A stretch of 17,138 bases of DNA from Flavipsychrobacter stenotrophus (GTDB taxonomy: Bacteria; Bacteroidota; Bacteroidia; Chitinophagales; Chitinophagaceae), in NCBI GenBank assembly GCA_947371715.1, contig CANBQQ010000019.1:1-17138 (forward strand), given 5' to 3'. Below are positions 1-6,449 of this stretch, piece after piece. Position 1 is the first letter of the stretch, and the number at the start of each line of letters is the position of its first letter. Under the pieces are notes generated by a model. It had not been told where the DNA came from. It searched no databases and worked only from the letters and a program-made list of their open reading frames with translations. The translations under genes and the position numbers were made by a program.

Positions 1-1
1 A

Positions 2-886
2 GTGGTAAACAGGCGGGGAGAGATCGTAACCAAGGGCAGCATGTCTACCCGCGGACATGAAACGCCGCACCATTATATAGCCGCTCTGCAGCAAGCCCTG
101 CAACCTGTTATTGAGCAGGCCGGCAGAGATAATTTTGTAGGCGCAGGTATAGGAGCTCCCAACGGCAACTTTTATACCGGCGACATAGTATTTGCGCCCA
201 ATCTGCCATGGGAAGGTGTGATACCTATGGCCAAAATGGTATCTGATGCACTGCATATGAAAGCGGTACTGACCAATGATGCCAATGCTGCAGCTGTGGG
301 TGAAATGACCTATGGCGCGGCCAAGGGCCTTAAAGATTTTATACTGGTAACGCTGGGCACAGGCCTGGGCAGCGGTTTTGTAGCTAATGGCGAAATGATC
401 TATGGTCATGATGGATTTGCGGGTGAATTAGGTCATGTAATAGCGGTGCGCAACGGACGTAAATGTGGTTGTGGCCGTATGGGTTGCCTGGAGACCTATG
501 CCTCTGCAACGGGTATTGTGCGCACTGCACACCTGTTGCTCGCCGATAGGGATGATGCTACGATACTCCGCGGTCAGGGTGATGAAATTTCGGCACGCAG
601 CATTTATATAGCAGCAAAGGCCGGTGATCATTTTGCATTGGAGTTGATGGAATATACCGGCAGGATACTGGGCCAGTCGCTTGCCGATGCAGTGGCTATA
701 ACATCTCCTGAAGCCATTATCTTCTTTGGTGGACTGGCCAATGCCGGGGAGATGCTGCTAGACCCAGTTCGTGCACACATGGAAGCTAACCTGCTTAATA
801 TTTATAAGAACAAAGTGGCGCTCATTCAGTCGGCACTGCCCGATGCGGATGCGGCTATTTTGGGTGCTAGTGCGCTGGCGTGGTAG
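2..886 (+). CDS. ROK-family sugar kinase or regulator (N-terminus missing)
   Basis: Cytoplasmic ROK-family protein, probably a glucokinase/mannokinase-type enzyme that phosphorylates a hexose with ATP. The C-terminal 294 residues are present. The reading frame is open at the window edge, and the N-terminal ATP-binding DxGGT motif of the family is missing, so the GTG at base 2 is an internal valine. Visible family features (numbered from the window edge) are NDANAA with the likely catalytic Asp93, the phosphate-binding GTGLGSG at 119-125, GELGH (Glu142, His145) and the zinc-binding cysteine cluster CGCGRMGCLE (Cys155, Cys157, Cys162). No helix-turn-helix is seen, but it would lie upstream. A GH125 mannosidase is encoded convergently downstream, so a mannose or glucose substrate is plausible. 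The family is certain, the substrate unknown. Confidence 0.9.
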   Translation: MVNRRGEIVTKGSMSTRGHETPHHYIAALQQALQPVIEQAGRDNFVGAGIGAPNGNFYTGDIVFAPNLPWEGVIPMAKMVSDALHMKAVLTNDANAAAVGEMTYGAAKGLKDFILVTLGTGLGSGFVANGEMIYGHDGFAGELGHVIAVRNGRKCGCGRMGCLETYASATGIVRTAHLLLADRDDATILRGQGDEISARSIYIAAKAGDHFALELMEYTGRILGQSLADAVAITSPEAIIFFGGLANAGEMLLDPVRAHMEANLLNIYKNKVALIQSALPDADAAILGASALAW

Positions 887-960
887 GGTTGGTTTAGGTC
901 TTTTAACAATTTAACTGAACCCTGACCGATTTTTCTTAAGACGAAACTACATACCTTAAA

Positions 961-1104
961 TTGTCATAGTGAGGCTATCGAACCATGGCAATGGATGTAT
1001 CGGGGCGGGTTTTCATATTGCAATTAACTACATCTATTAGATCTCAAAACGAATACGTCCTCATGCGCCTACCTATCATGGTTCGAGAGCCGAACCATGA
1101 CAGG
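961..1104. repeat. Two-palindrome repeat element, left copy
   Basis: A 144-bp element repeated at 1464-1605. It starts with unit A (961-991, TTGTCATAGTGAGG...), has an 80-bp spacer that includes CAAAACGAATACGTCC, and ends with unit B (1072-1104). Unit B is the same unit in inverted orientation. Unit B folds into a hairpin: arms 1066-1085 and 1091-1110, 20 bp with one mismatch, around the loop AGAGC. The arrangement resembles bacterial REP/BIME elements, where two inverted palindromic units sit close together. It lies 74 bp after the ROK stop codon and ends 34 bp before the nuclease start. Confidence 0.8.
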
Positions 1105-1138
1105 TAGGCGGGGTGCTGCCAAATCTAATTGTTATAAT

Positions 1139-1453
1139 ATGAACCAGCATAATTATTACTTATATATTCTGCAATGTTCAGACGGCTCATATTATACTGG
1201 TGTTACAAATAACCTTGAAAGAAGATTTGAAGAACATCAGGAAGGGACAGACCCCAAATGCTATACTTACAACCGCCGTCCACTTGTTCTTAAATACTAT
1301 GAGTATTCTCGTGTTATAGACGACGTAATTGCACGAGAAAAGCAGGTCAAAAAGTGGAGCAGAAAAAAGAAAGAAGCACTAATGTCTGGCAATATTGGTG
1401 AGTTGCAGAGATTGGCTGAAAGGTACACGGAAAGAAACCCAGACAATCAATAA
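1139..1453 (+). CDS. GIY-YIG nuclease family protein (UPF0213/YhbQ-like)
   Basis: Small single-domain GIY-YIG endonuclease of 104 residues, about the usual length of stand-alone YhbQ/UPF0213 proteins. The motif pair is Tyr9-Ile-Leu and Tyr19-Thr-Gly. It is followed by the family's NNLERR stretch with Arg29, by His33 and by a later Glu67 in AREKQVKKW that fits the metal-binding glutamate. I chose the ATG at 1139 because the protein aligns with the family from there. An in-frame ATG at 1097 would add 14 residues encoded by the flanking palindrome, which is probably not real coding sequence. The gene is sandwiched between two direct copies of a palindromic repeat, as expected of a nuclease that acts on, or is mobilised with, that repeat. 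Its physiological substrate is unknown. Confidence 0.85.
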   Translation: MNQHNYYLYILQCSDGSYYTGVTNNLERRFEEHQEGTDPKCYTYNRRPLVLKYYEYSRVIDDVIAREKQVKKWSRKKKEALMSGNIGELQRLAERYTERNPDNQ

Positions 1454-1463
1454 CACCCCTCCG

Positions 1464-1605
1464 TTGTCATGGTGAGGCCCTCGAAGCATGGCAATGGAGG
1501 CTGTGGGCCGGTTCTCTTTGAGACATTCCAACACCATTTAGAATACAAAACGAATACGTCCCGATGCGCCAACCTATCATGGTTCGAGAACCTCACCATG
1601 ACAGG
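1464..1605. repeat. Two-palindrome repeat element, right copy
   Basis: Second copy of the 961-1104 element, in the same orientation. Unit A is at 1464-1494 (TTGTCATGGTGAGGCCC...) and inverted unit B at 1573-1605. The spacer, 2 bp shorter, shares ACGAATACGTCC-x2-ATGCGCC with the left copy. The outer stem of unit B differs from the left copy by a compensatory change: T1070-A1106 becomes A1571-T1607. The copy begins 10 bp after the nuclease stop and ends 22 bp before the stop codon of the convergent GH125 gene, so it may also act as a transcription terminator. Confidence 0.8.
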
Positions 1606-1627
1606 TTGTCGGGATGCCATTGACAAA

Positions 1628-3055
1628 TTAATTCAGCAAATGCGGGCGTTCTCTGTATACCTTCCAGACAAACTCACCGAAAAGGGTATTGGCCCAGGCG
1701 AACCATGGACGGGTAAATTTGGTGGCGTCGTCTTTATGGAATGATTCGTGCATGAAGCCGGTATTGGCATGGGAGCGCTGCAGTGTGGCAAGGCAGTTCT
1801 TTATTTCTGCTTCGTCGGTGCTGGTGAGGCCGCGCATAATGATGCTGATAGGCCATATCATATCTGCGCCAACGTGAGGACCACCCACTCCTTCTCCTGC
1901 TGTTCCTTTGAAATAAAATGGGTTCTCGTCAGACAGTACAAACCTGCGGGTGTTGTTGTATGTGGGTCGGTCGAGCAGTTTGCTTTCGTTGCCCAACAGG
2001 TATGACAGCGATAATAATGATGGTACATTGGCATCATCCATAAGGTTGTAACTGCCGAAACCGTTGGTCTCGTAGCTGTACATAGCCACATTCTTGCTGT
2101 TCTTGACCGTGGCTACTTTCAGCAGTCCTTCTTCTACCTGGCTGGCAAGCATGTATATGGATGCTGTTTCATTTGGCTCTACCAACTCCATCATTGTTGC
2201 CATCTGGTGCAGCGATGATACTGCGAATATATTTGATGGGATGAGGTATGGATAGATAGTGGCATCGTCACTAGGGCGGAACATAGAGCAGATGAGTCCG
2301 TTGGGTTTTGCCGGGTAACCGTAGCCACCCATAGGAACACTATCTGTAGCATATGGGCTGCTGCGCATAAAGCTGTAAGGGCCTTTGTCCTTCATGCGTT
2401 GCTGCACGGTAAATGTTTCCACTATCAGCTTCATAGCTTCCTTCCACGATGTGTCCATGTGACTCATATCGCCGGTCTCCTGCCAGTAACCAAAAGATAA
2501 TCGTATAGGATAGCACAGGCTATCAATCTCCCATTTACGCTCGTGGGTGCCGGGTTGCATTTTGGTCTGGTCGTTGTGCCACTCACTTACCTTGCTTTCG
2601 TCTTTATAAAATGCATTGGCATAGGGGTCTTTAAGTATACACCTCACCTGGCGACTGATCACTCCCTTTATCATTTGCTGCAGGGCCTTATCATCTTTAC
2701 AAAGCGGCAGATAAGGCCACACCTGTGCCGATGAATCTCTCAGCCACATGGCATCAATATCTCCGGTTATTACATAGGTATCGGGTTTGCCATTTACATT
2801 GGTATGGTCTACTGTGGTATCTAATGTGTTAGGAAAGCAATTTTCGAACATCCAGGCTATTTCCTTGTTGCCAATGTTCTTTTTCACCTCTGCTATAAGG
2901 TTTTCCACTGCTTTGCTGGTAAACTTCCGCTTATCGGCAGGTATGCGTACTACCGGGAATGCAGTTGTATTGTTGCCTCCTGCTATTGCATAACGGGATG
3001 CCAGTATTCCGGCTGTTGCCAATGCGGAGGTCTTTACGAAAAAACGCCTGTTCAT
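1628..3055 (-). CDS. GH125 exo-alpha-mannosidase, Tat-exported
   Basis: Metal-independent exo-alpha-mannosidase of glycoside hydrolase family 125, 475 residues, which removes terminal (typically alpha-1,6-linked) mannose from mannans or N-glycans. The N-terminus MNRRFFVKTSALATAGILAS is a twin-arginine signal with RRFFVK at 3-8 and a short hydrophobic stretch, so the enzyme is exported folded. Family hallmarks are GDIDAMWLRDSSAQVWPYL at about 98-116, HERKWEIDSLCYP at 171-183 with Asp178 as the probable general acid, and a C-terminal GFMHESFHKDD region whose Glu is the probable base. It stands alone, convergent to the ROK gene, with no SusCD pair in view. A TACATTTA stretch (3060-3067, minus strand) lies directly before the ATG, but no confident promoter was found. 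The family assignment is firm, the substrate inferred. Confidence 0.9.
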   Translation of the reverse strand: MNRRFFVKTSALATAGILASRYAIAGGNNTTAFPVVRIPADKRKFTSKAVENLIAEVKKNIGNKEIAWMFENCFPNTLDTTVDHTNVNGKPDTYVITGDIDAMWLRDSSAQVWPYLPLCKDDKALQQMIKGVISRQVRCILKDPYANAFYKDESKVSEWHNDQTKMQPGTHERKWEIDSLCYPIRLSFGYWQETGDMSHMDTSWKEAMKLIVETFTVQQRMKDKGPYSFMRSSPYATDSVPMGGYGYPAKPNGLICSMFRPSDDATIYPYLIPSNIFAVSSLHQMATMMELVEPNETASIYMLASQVEEGLLKVATVKNSKNVAMYSYETNGFGSYNLMDDANVPSLLSLSYLLGNESKLLDRPTYNNTRRFVLSDENPFYFKGTAGEGVGGPHVGADMIWPISIIMRGLTSTDEAEIKNCLATLQRSHANTGFMHESFHKDDATKFTRPWFAWANTLFGEFVWKVYRERPHLLN

Positions 3056-3336
3056 GGCTTAAATGTAGAGAATATTGGTGTTAAGTAAAAGTGGTGTGGA
3101 GAAGTAATACCAGATTCAAGGAAAAACAAGATGCTATACTATTTGAGAGCGAAGTGCGAAAGCGAGGTGCAGGGATTTTTGGGAGTATACCCGATGAAAA
3201 GTAATGCTAATCGGACAGACGATACATATACATCAGACAGAAAGTAGTGGCATCACCAACCGGTCTAGCCACGTAGGTTGACCCGAACAATGCTGCCGAA
3301 ATTTTATGTACTTTTAAGCAATATAATAGATAGATA
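3056..3336. other. Intergenic stretch without convincing genes
   Basis: This stretch separates the GH125 start from the small membrane gene at 3337. It should hold the promoters of both divergent genes. The only promoter-like match I see is TACTTTTA at 3309-3316 on the plus strand, one base off TAnnTTTG and suitably placed for the 3337 gene. A GCGAAGTGC/GCGAGGTGC near-repeat occurs at about 3150-3172, without further copies. Reading frames here encode low-complexity, non-family-like peptides. Confidence 0.4.
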
Positions 3337-3552
3337 TTGACACCTAACAACGTCTGGAAAGAGTCGTGCAAGTTTTTGTCCGGAGCATTTTTTGTAACCG
3401 CAGGTGCGAGCTGGTATTTTGCGTGGTACCATATTACGGTTCCCTTTCTGACCACGTCAATGTCGCCTGAGTTTCTGACCATCCGGGGAAGCCTACATTT
3501 CCTTTTGTTTTTGTTGAGCTTTTATATCGGCTTCCTTAGAAAAGGAAAGTAG
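3337..3552 (+). CDS. Small two-helix membrane protein, TTG start
   Basis: Unrecognised 71-residue protein with two likely transmembrane helices: about 13-34 (SGAFFVTAGASWYFAWY) and 50-66 (GSLHFLLFLLSFYIGFL). They are joined by a polar MSPEFLTIRG loop, and the protein ends in a positive RKGK tail that is probably cytoplasmic. The regular helix-loop-helix pattern and the lysine-rich end argue for a real protein. No ATG lies before residue 43, and an in-frame stop (TAG at 3331) precedes the TTG at 3337, so TTG is the only plausible start. No good Shine-Dalgarno is visible. It could be a decayed remnant of a longer gene. It converges on the 3560-3982 gene with only 7 bp between the stops. Function unknown. 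Confidence 0.5.
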   Translation: MTPNNVWKESCKFLSGAFFVTAGASWYFAWYHITVPFLTTSMSPEFLTIRGSLHFLLFLLSFYIGFLRKGK

Positions 3553-3559
3553 CAGGTAG

Positions 3560-3982
3560 TTAGTCCGAGATCTTATTACCGACTACCGTTATAATAAATC
3601 CCAGGAATCCCACCGAAATAGCGGCGGCAGCAACATCCACAAGCGCAACGTAGACATTATTATAAAAATTGCTTGAGGCCAGCCAATATGAGTTGGCCAT
3701 TACTGCCACTAATACTCCTACAATAGCTCCCGTAATTGTTCCCCTGATGGCGTTTGTTGTATTAGTCAAATATACGAGCACAAACACCATCAATGCCGAA
3801 TATGCCGCACAAGACAGTATGAGATAGGAAGTGTTGAACTGATCTGCTGTTTTCTTAAATCCGGGGATCTGAGTAGTATTCATATCTGTGTAGGCACCTA
3901 TGAGATAATCGAAGATGAACCAACCAAGTGCCGAATAGGCAATTGTCCCAACCATAATGAGTATAATGATCTTTTTGGCCAT
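3560..3982 (-). CDS. Four-helix membrane protein of unknown function
   Basis: A 140-residue integral membrane protein with four hydrophobic segments at about 4-28, 52-73, 78-98 and 108-134. The first ends in GWFIFDYLIG and the last contains ALVDVAAAAISVGFLGFIITVV. Lys3-Lys4 at the N-terminus suggest a cytoplasmic start. The AIRGTITGAIVG...ANSYW...ALVD pattern loosely recalls the DUF2177 type of small membrane proteins, but I cannot confirm this. GGAG lies 5 bases before the ATG at 3982, a fair ribosome-binding site for this phylum. It is divergent from the pterin operon, with 225 bp between the two starts. No function can be assigned. Confidence 0.65.
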   Translation of the reverse strand: MAKKIIILIMVGTIAYSALGWFIFDYLIGAYTDMNTTQIPGFKKTADQFNTSYLILSCAAYSALMVFVLVYLTNTTNAIRGTITGAIVGVLVAVMANSYWLASSNFYNNVYVALVDVAAAAISVGFLGFIITVVGNKISD

Positions 3983-4149
3983 TGAGCTCCGAATTGTTTT
4001 AATTCTTTACTAAGATAGAAAGAACCCTTGTAATGAAAAACACATATCCCCCCATCAACTCTCCGGTAACTTACTGGCAAATTAACCCACCAGCGCAGAA
4101 AAGCTGCCTCCTCCAACTCTAATTATACTTTTTCCCTATAAGGCAATTG

Positions 4150-4185
4150 TTTTGTTTGATATTTTTTACAAAATATTAAACAAAA
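4150..4185. promoter_or_regulatory. 36-bp operator-like palindrome upstream of pterin operon
   Basis: Inverted repeat TTTTGTTTGATATTTT (4150-4165), gap TTAC, AAAATATTAAACAAAA (4170-4185). Each arm is 16 bp, with one mismatch. It ends 7 bp before the -7 box at 4193 and covers the place of the -33 element, so a bound protein would most simply repress, or would control the promoter in MerR fashion. The AT-rich stem has no T-run after it on either strand, which argues against a terminator. The binding protein is not encoded in this window. Confidence 0.6.
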
Positions 4186-4192
4186 TAGAACC

Positions 4193-4200
4193 TACTTTTG
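4193..4200 (+). promoter_or_regulatory. Bacteroidota -7 box of the pterin operon
   Basis: TACTTTTG matches TAnnTTTG exactly. Transcription would start about 6 bp later, near 4206, essentially at the ATG at 4208, so the mRNA would be leaderless or nearly so. No good TTTG -33 element is present; the position lies inside the preceding palindrome. Confidence 0.5.
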
Positions 4201-4207
4201 TTTTGTA

Positions 4208-4633
4208 ATGAATAAGAGCAAAGCAGAGAGAATAGCTATTTACCGAAAAGAGCACTTCAATTCTGCTCACAGATTGCATAACCCCGATCTGACTGACGAA
4301 GAGAACAAGCGCCTCTATGGCAAGTGCAACAACGAAAACTACCATGGCCACAATTACGACCTGGTGGTAAAGGTGACTGGAGAAGTAGATAAAGTAACGG
4401 GATTTGTAATAGATACCAAGCAGCTTTCAGACATCATAAAGACCTTTGTCATAGAGGAATTTGATCATAGGAATATGAACCTTGATGTGGAGATGATGCA
4501 GGGCATTAACCCAACTACCGAGAATGTGGCCATAGCCATTTATAATGTATTAAGACAAAAAATAGACGCCCGAGCTGAGGTAAAAATATTTCTTTATGAA
4601 ACAGAACGAAACTTTGTTGAGTATCCCGCGTAA
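4208..4633 (+). CDS. 6-pyruvoyl-tetrahydropterin synthase-type enzyme (PTPS/QueD family)
   Basis: COG0720 enzyme of 141 residues that converts dihydroneopterin triphosphate, the FolE product, to 6-pyruvoyl- or 6-carboxy-tetrahydropterin. Zinc ligands are His21 (FNSAHRL), His46 and His48 (HGHNY). The catalytic set is Cys40, Asp86-His87 and Glu131 (YETERN). The spacing is C-x5-HGH, as in eukaryotic PTPS, not the C-x3-HGH of QueD. The whole chain, including HRLHNP, LYGKCNN, GEVD-x-VTG, DHRNMNLD and TTENVA, resembles animal PTPS. General annotation would probably name it queD, but a biopterin-type role is at least as likely, since no other queuosine gene is nearby. It overlaps folE by 38 bp and sits under a palindrome-covered promoter. 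Confidence 0.9.
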   Translation: MNKSKAERIAIYRKEHFNSAHRLHNPDLTDEENKRLYGKCNNENYHGHNYDLVVKVTGEVDKVTGFVIDTKQLSDIIKTFVIEEFDHRNMNLDVEMMQGINPTTENVAIAIYNVLRQKIDARAEVKIFLYETERNFVEYPA

Positions 4634-5297
4634 GGAGTTGGATGAAGATGATGAAGCCAACTACGACCAGATGGGCGATGACCATATCTACACAACCGTA
4701 GAAACCCCCATGAGGGCTGATGCTTTTGAAATGAGTGAGCAGGAAAAGATTAGCACTATAGCTTATCACTTCCGCGAAATAATGCATACACTGGGCCTGG
4801 ACCTTACAGACGACAGCCTGAAAGGTACACCACATCGTGTAGCCAAGATGTATATTAAGGAGATATTCTCAGGACTCGACCCTGCTAATAAACCCGCTAT
4901 AGCGTTGTTCGAAAACAAGTATGGCTATAACCAAATGCTGATAGAAAAAGATATCACCTTCTTCAGCAACTGTGAGCATCATTTTGTACCTATCTACGGA
5001 CAGGCGCATGTGGCGTACTTCTCATCAGGCAAGGTCGTAGGTCTGTCTAAGCTGAACCGTATAGTACAGTATTTTGCTAAGAGGCCGCAGGTACAGGAGC
5101 GCCTAACCATGCAGATAGGCATGGAACTACAGGAGATGCTGGGCACAGAAGATGTGGCGGTGATCATAGATGCCAAGCATATGTGCGTGTCATCACGCGG
5201 TATCAAAGATGCCGCATCTGCTACAATTACCTCGTTTTATGGAGGTCAATTCAATGAAGAAAAAGTAAGAAACGAATTTTTACATCACTTGAAATAA
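4596..5297 (+). CDS. folE: GTP cyclohydrolase I
   Basis: Converts GTP to 7,8-dihydroneopterin triphosphate, the first step of folate, biopterin and queuosine synthesis; a cytoplasmic homodecamer in the known family. Length is 233 residues. Zinc ligands Cys126, His129 (in NCEHHF) and Cys197 (KHMCVSSRG) keep the spacing of E. coli Cys110, His113 and Cys181 with a uniform shift of 16. GTPHRVAKMY at 77-86 and the RPQVQERLT region at 163-171 are also typical. The ATG at 4596 lies inside the preceding gene. The first 45 or so residues are acidic and non-conserved, so the ATG at 4671 (residue 26) is a possible alternative start. Translational coupling to the PTPS-type gene is likely, and the two act in consecutive steps. 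Confidence 0.95.
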   Translation: MKQNETLLSIPRKELDEDDEANYDQMGDDHIYTTVETPMRADAFEMSEQEKISTIAYHFREIMHTLGLDLTDDSLKGTPHRVAKMYIKEIFSGLDPANKPAIALFENKYGYNQMLIEKDITFFSNCEHHFVPIYGQAHVAYFSSGKVVGLSKLNRIVQYFAKRPQVQERLTMQIGMELQEMLGTEDVAVIIDAKHMCVSSRGIKDAASATITSFYGGQFNEEKVRNEFLHHLK

Positions 5298-5324
5298 ATA
5301 ATGGTGGACGGTAGAGAGGATGGA

Positions 5325-5350
5325 AAAGCCCGGCAGCAGTGCCGGGCTTT
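5325..5350. terminator. Bidirectional hairpin terminator
   Basis: AAAGCCCGGCA, loop GCAG, TGCCGGGCTTT: perfect 11-bp arms. It lies 27 bp after the folE stop and 35 bp before the stop of the convergent regulator gene. The A-run before the stem and T-run after it serve both directions. Confidence 0.85.
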
Positions 5351-5385
5351 GTTGTTGGTAAACATGAGGGTCATTAAAAACTACC

Positions 5386-6444
5386 CTACCTTATCAGATT
5401 AACCAATTTCTTTTCATCAACAATAATGATCTTACCGGTTTTGATGTCGATGAGGTTTTCGCTTTTGAAATCGCTGAGGGTTCGTATAAGTGATTCTGTA
5501 GCAGTACCGGCAATGGTGGCCAGTTCTTCGCGGCTAATGTCTATTGTAAAGGCTTCTTTTTTATCTGTGTGGTATTTCTTCTGCATGGCAATCAACGCTC
5601 CCGCAACCTTTTTGCGAAGTGTATTATATGCTATGCCCAACAGGTGGTCTTCTTTAGCAATAACGTTTTTAGATAGTAGCGAAATAAGCTTGCGCGAAAT
5701 GGCAGGATTGGTGTTCAACAGGTCCTCAAAATCTTTACGAGGTATCAGCGTAAGCTCTGTTTCTTCAATCGCCTCGGCAGTTTCGTTATATACAGTGTTC
5801 TCTATAAGTGATGTGTACCCGAAGAAGTCGCCCTCGTTATACAGATCTATTACCAGGTCTTTTCCATCTTCGTGGGTCTTATAGGTCTTGACCTTACCCT
5901 TTAAAATGTAAAACAGGTAGTGAGGATTATTGCCCTGCTTGTATATCACCTGACGTTTCCGGTAGTTATTGCTGTTGCTTTCTTCAGTAAGGCTTTCAAG
6001 TGTTTTGTTACTATCCAGGCTTGCACGCAATTCATTCAACCCCTGCATATCTGCAGATAGCGTCTTCCTGATAATATCATTCTTCTTTAAACGGCTCTCA
6101 ATGGCATTGAGCAGCTCATTGCCAGAGAATGGCTTGGTGATGTAGTCATCAGCCCCCATCTCCATAGCAGCCCTGAAGTCACTGCGTTCGCTTTTAGATG
6201 TAAGAAAGATAAAAGGAATATTTTGCGTTGCAGGGTCTTTGTGAAGCACATGCAATACGCCGTAGCCATCTATACCGGGCATCATTATGTCGCAGATGAT
6301 GAGATCAGGCATGTTCTTTTGTGCCACATCTACCCCTTCCTTGCCATTTGCTGCTGTAAGTACTTTGTAGTCTGAAAGCGTAAGGATCTCTTCCACGTTT
6401 TCTCTGATGTCTTCGTTATCTTCTATTATGAGAATTGTTTTCAT
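5386..6444 (-). CDS. Response regulator with Crp/Fnr-type DNA-binding output
   Basis: Cytoplasmic transcription factor of 352 residues, REC-cNMP-HTH_Crp. Receiver: Glu8, Asp9, phospho-acceptor Asp52 (ICDIMMPG), Thr82 and Lys104 (TKPF). Beta-roll: about 160-250. C-terminal winged helix: about 270-350, with ISREELATIAGTATESLIR carrying Glu317 and Arg321 where Crp has Glu181 and Arg185. The only cysteine is Cys51, so an FNR-type Fe-S cluster is impossible, and the beta-roll lacks the Arg-Ser pair that holds cAMP in Crp. The signal should therefore come by phosphotransfer from the kinase encoded 5 bp upstream. The Glu/Arg pair predicts a TGA-type half-site, which is what the boxes near 8207, 14569, 14591, 14925 and 15006 show. 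It probably activates the cbb3 locus and its own operon. Confidence 0.9.
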   Translation of the reverse strand: MKTILIIEDNEDIRENVEEILTLSDYKVLTAANGKEGVDVAQKNMPDLIICDIMMPGIDGYGVLHVLHKDPATQNIPFIFLTSKSERSDFRAAMEMGADDYITKPFSGNELLNAIESRLKKNDIIRKTLSADMQGLNELRASLDSNKTLESLTEESNSNNYRKRQVIYKQGNNPHYLFYILKGKVKTYKTHEDGKDLVIDLYNEGDFFGYTSLIENTVYNETAEAIEETELTLIPRKDFEDLLNTNPAISRKLISLLSKNVIAKEDHLLGIAYNTLRKKVAGALIAMQKKYHTDKKEAFTIDISREELATIAGTATESLIRTLSDFKSENLIDIKTGKIIIVDEKKLVNLIR

Positions 6445-6449
6445 TTTGT

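Noticed and set aside
961..1605. CRISPR array or insertion sequence with terminal repeats
   Set aside because: There are only two repeat copies, about 360 bp apart around a gene, with no regular spacers. No transposase is present and no target-site duplication is visible at the outer borders.
1469..1744. Open frame of 91 codons on the plus strand covering the right repeat
   Set aside because: It is a translation of the palindromic element that then runs antisense into the end of the GH125 gene. It starts inside unit A of the repeat.
3056..3067. Shared TACATTTAAGC-ATG context at the GH125 start and at the inner kinase ATG (8099) as a common promoter
   Set aside because: The box-like word lies 4-5 bases from the ATG, too close to start a transcript that contains the codon. 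It is probably an A/T-rich translation-start context.
3207..3482. Open frame of 91 codons on the minus strand opposite the small membrane gene
   Set aside because: No helix or family pattern, irregular composition, and it overlaps the better plus-strand candidate. It looks like antisense of that gene.
5325..5350. A regulatory RNA or riboswitch between folE and the regulator gene
   Set aside because: The hairpin is compact, GC-rich and placed between two convergent stop codons. A terminator explains it fully.
5386..6444. A true oxygen-sensing FNR protein
   Set aside because: FNR needs an N-terminal cysteine cluster for its Fe-S centre. This protein has a single cysteine, inside the receiver domain.
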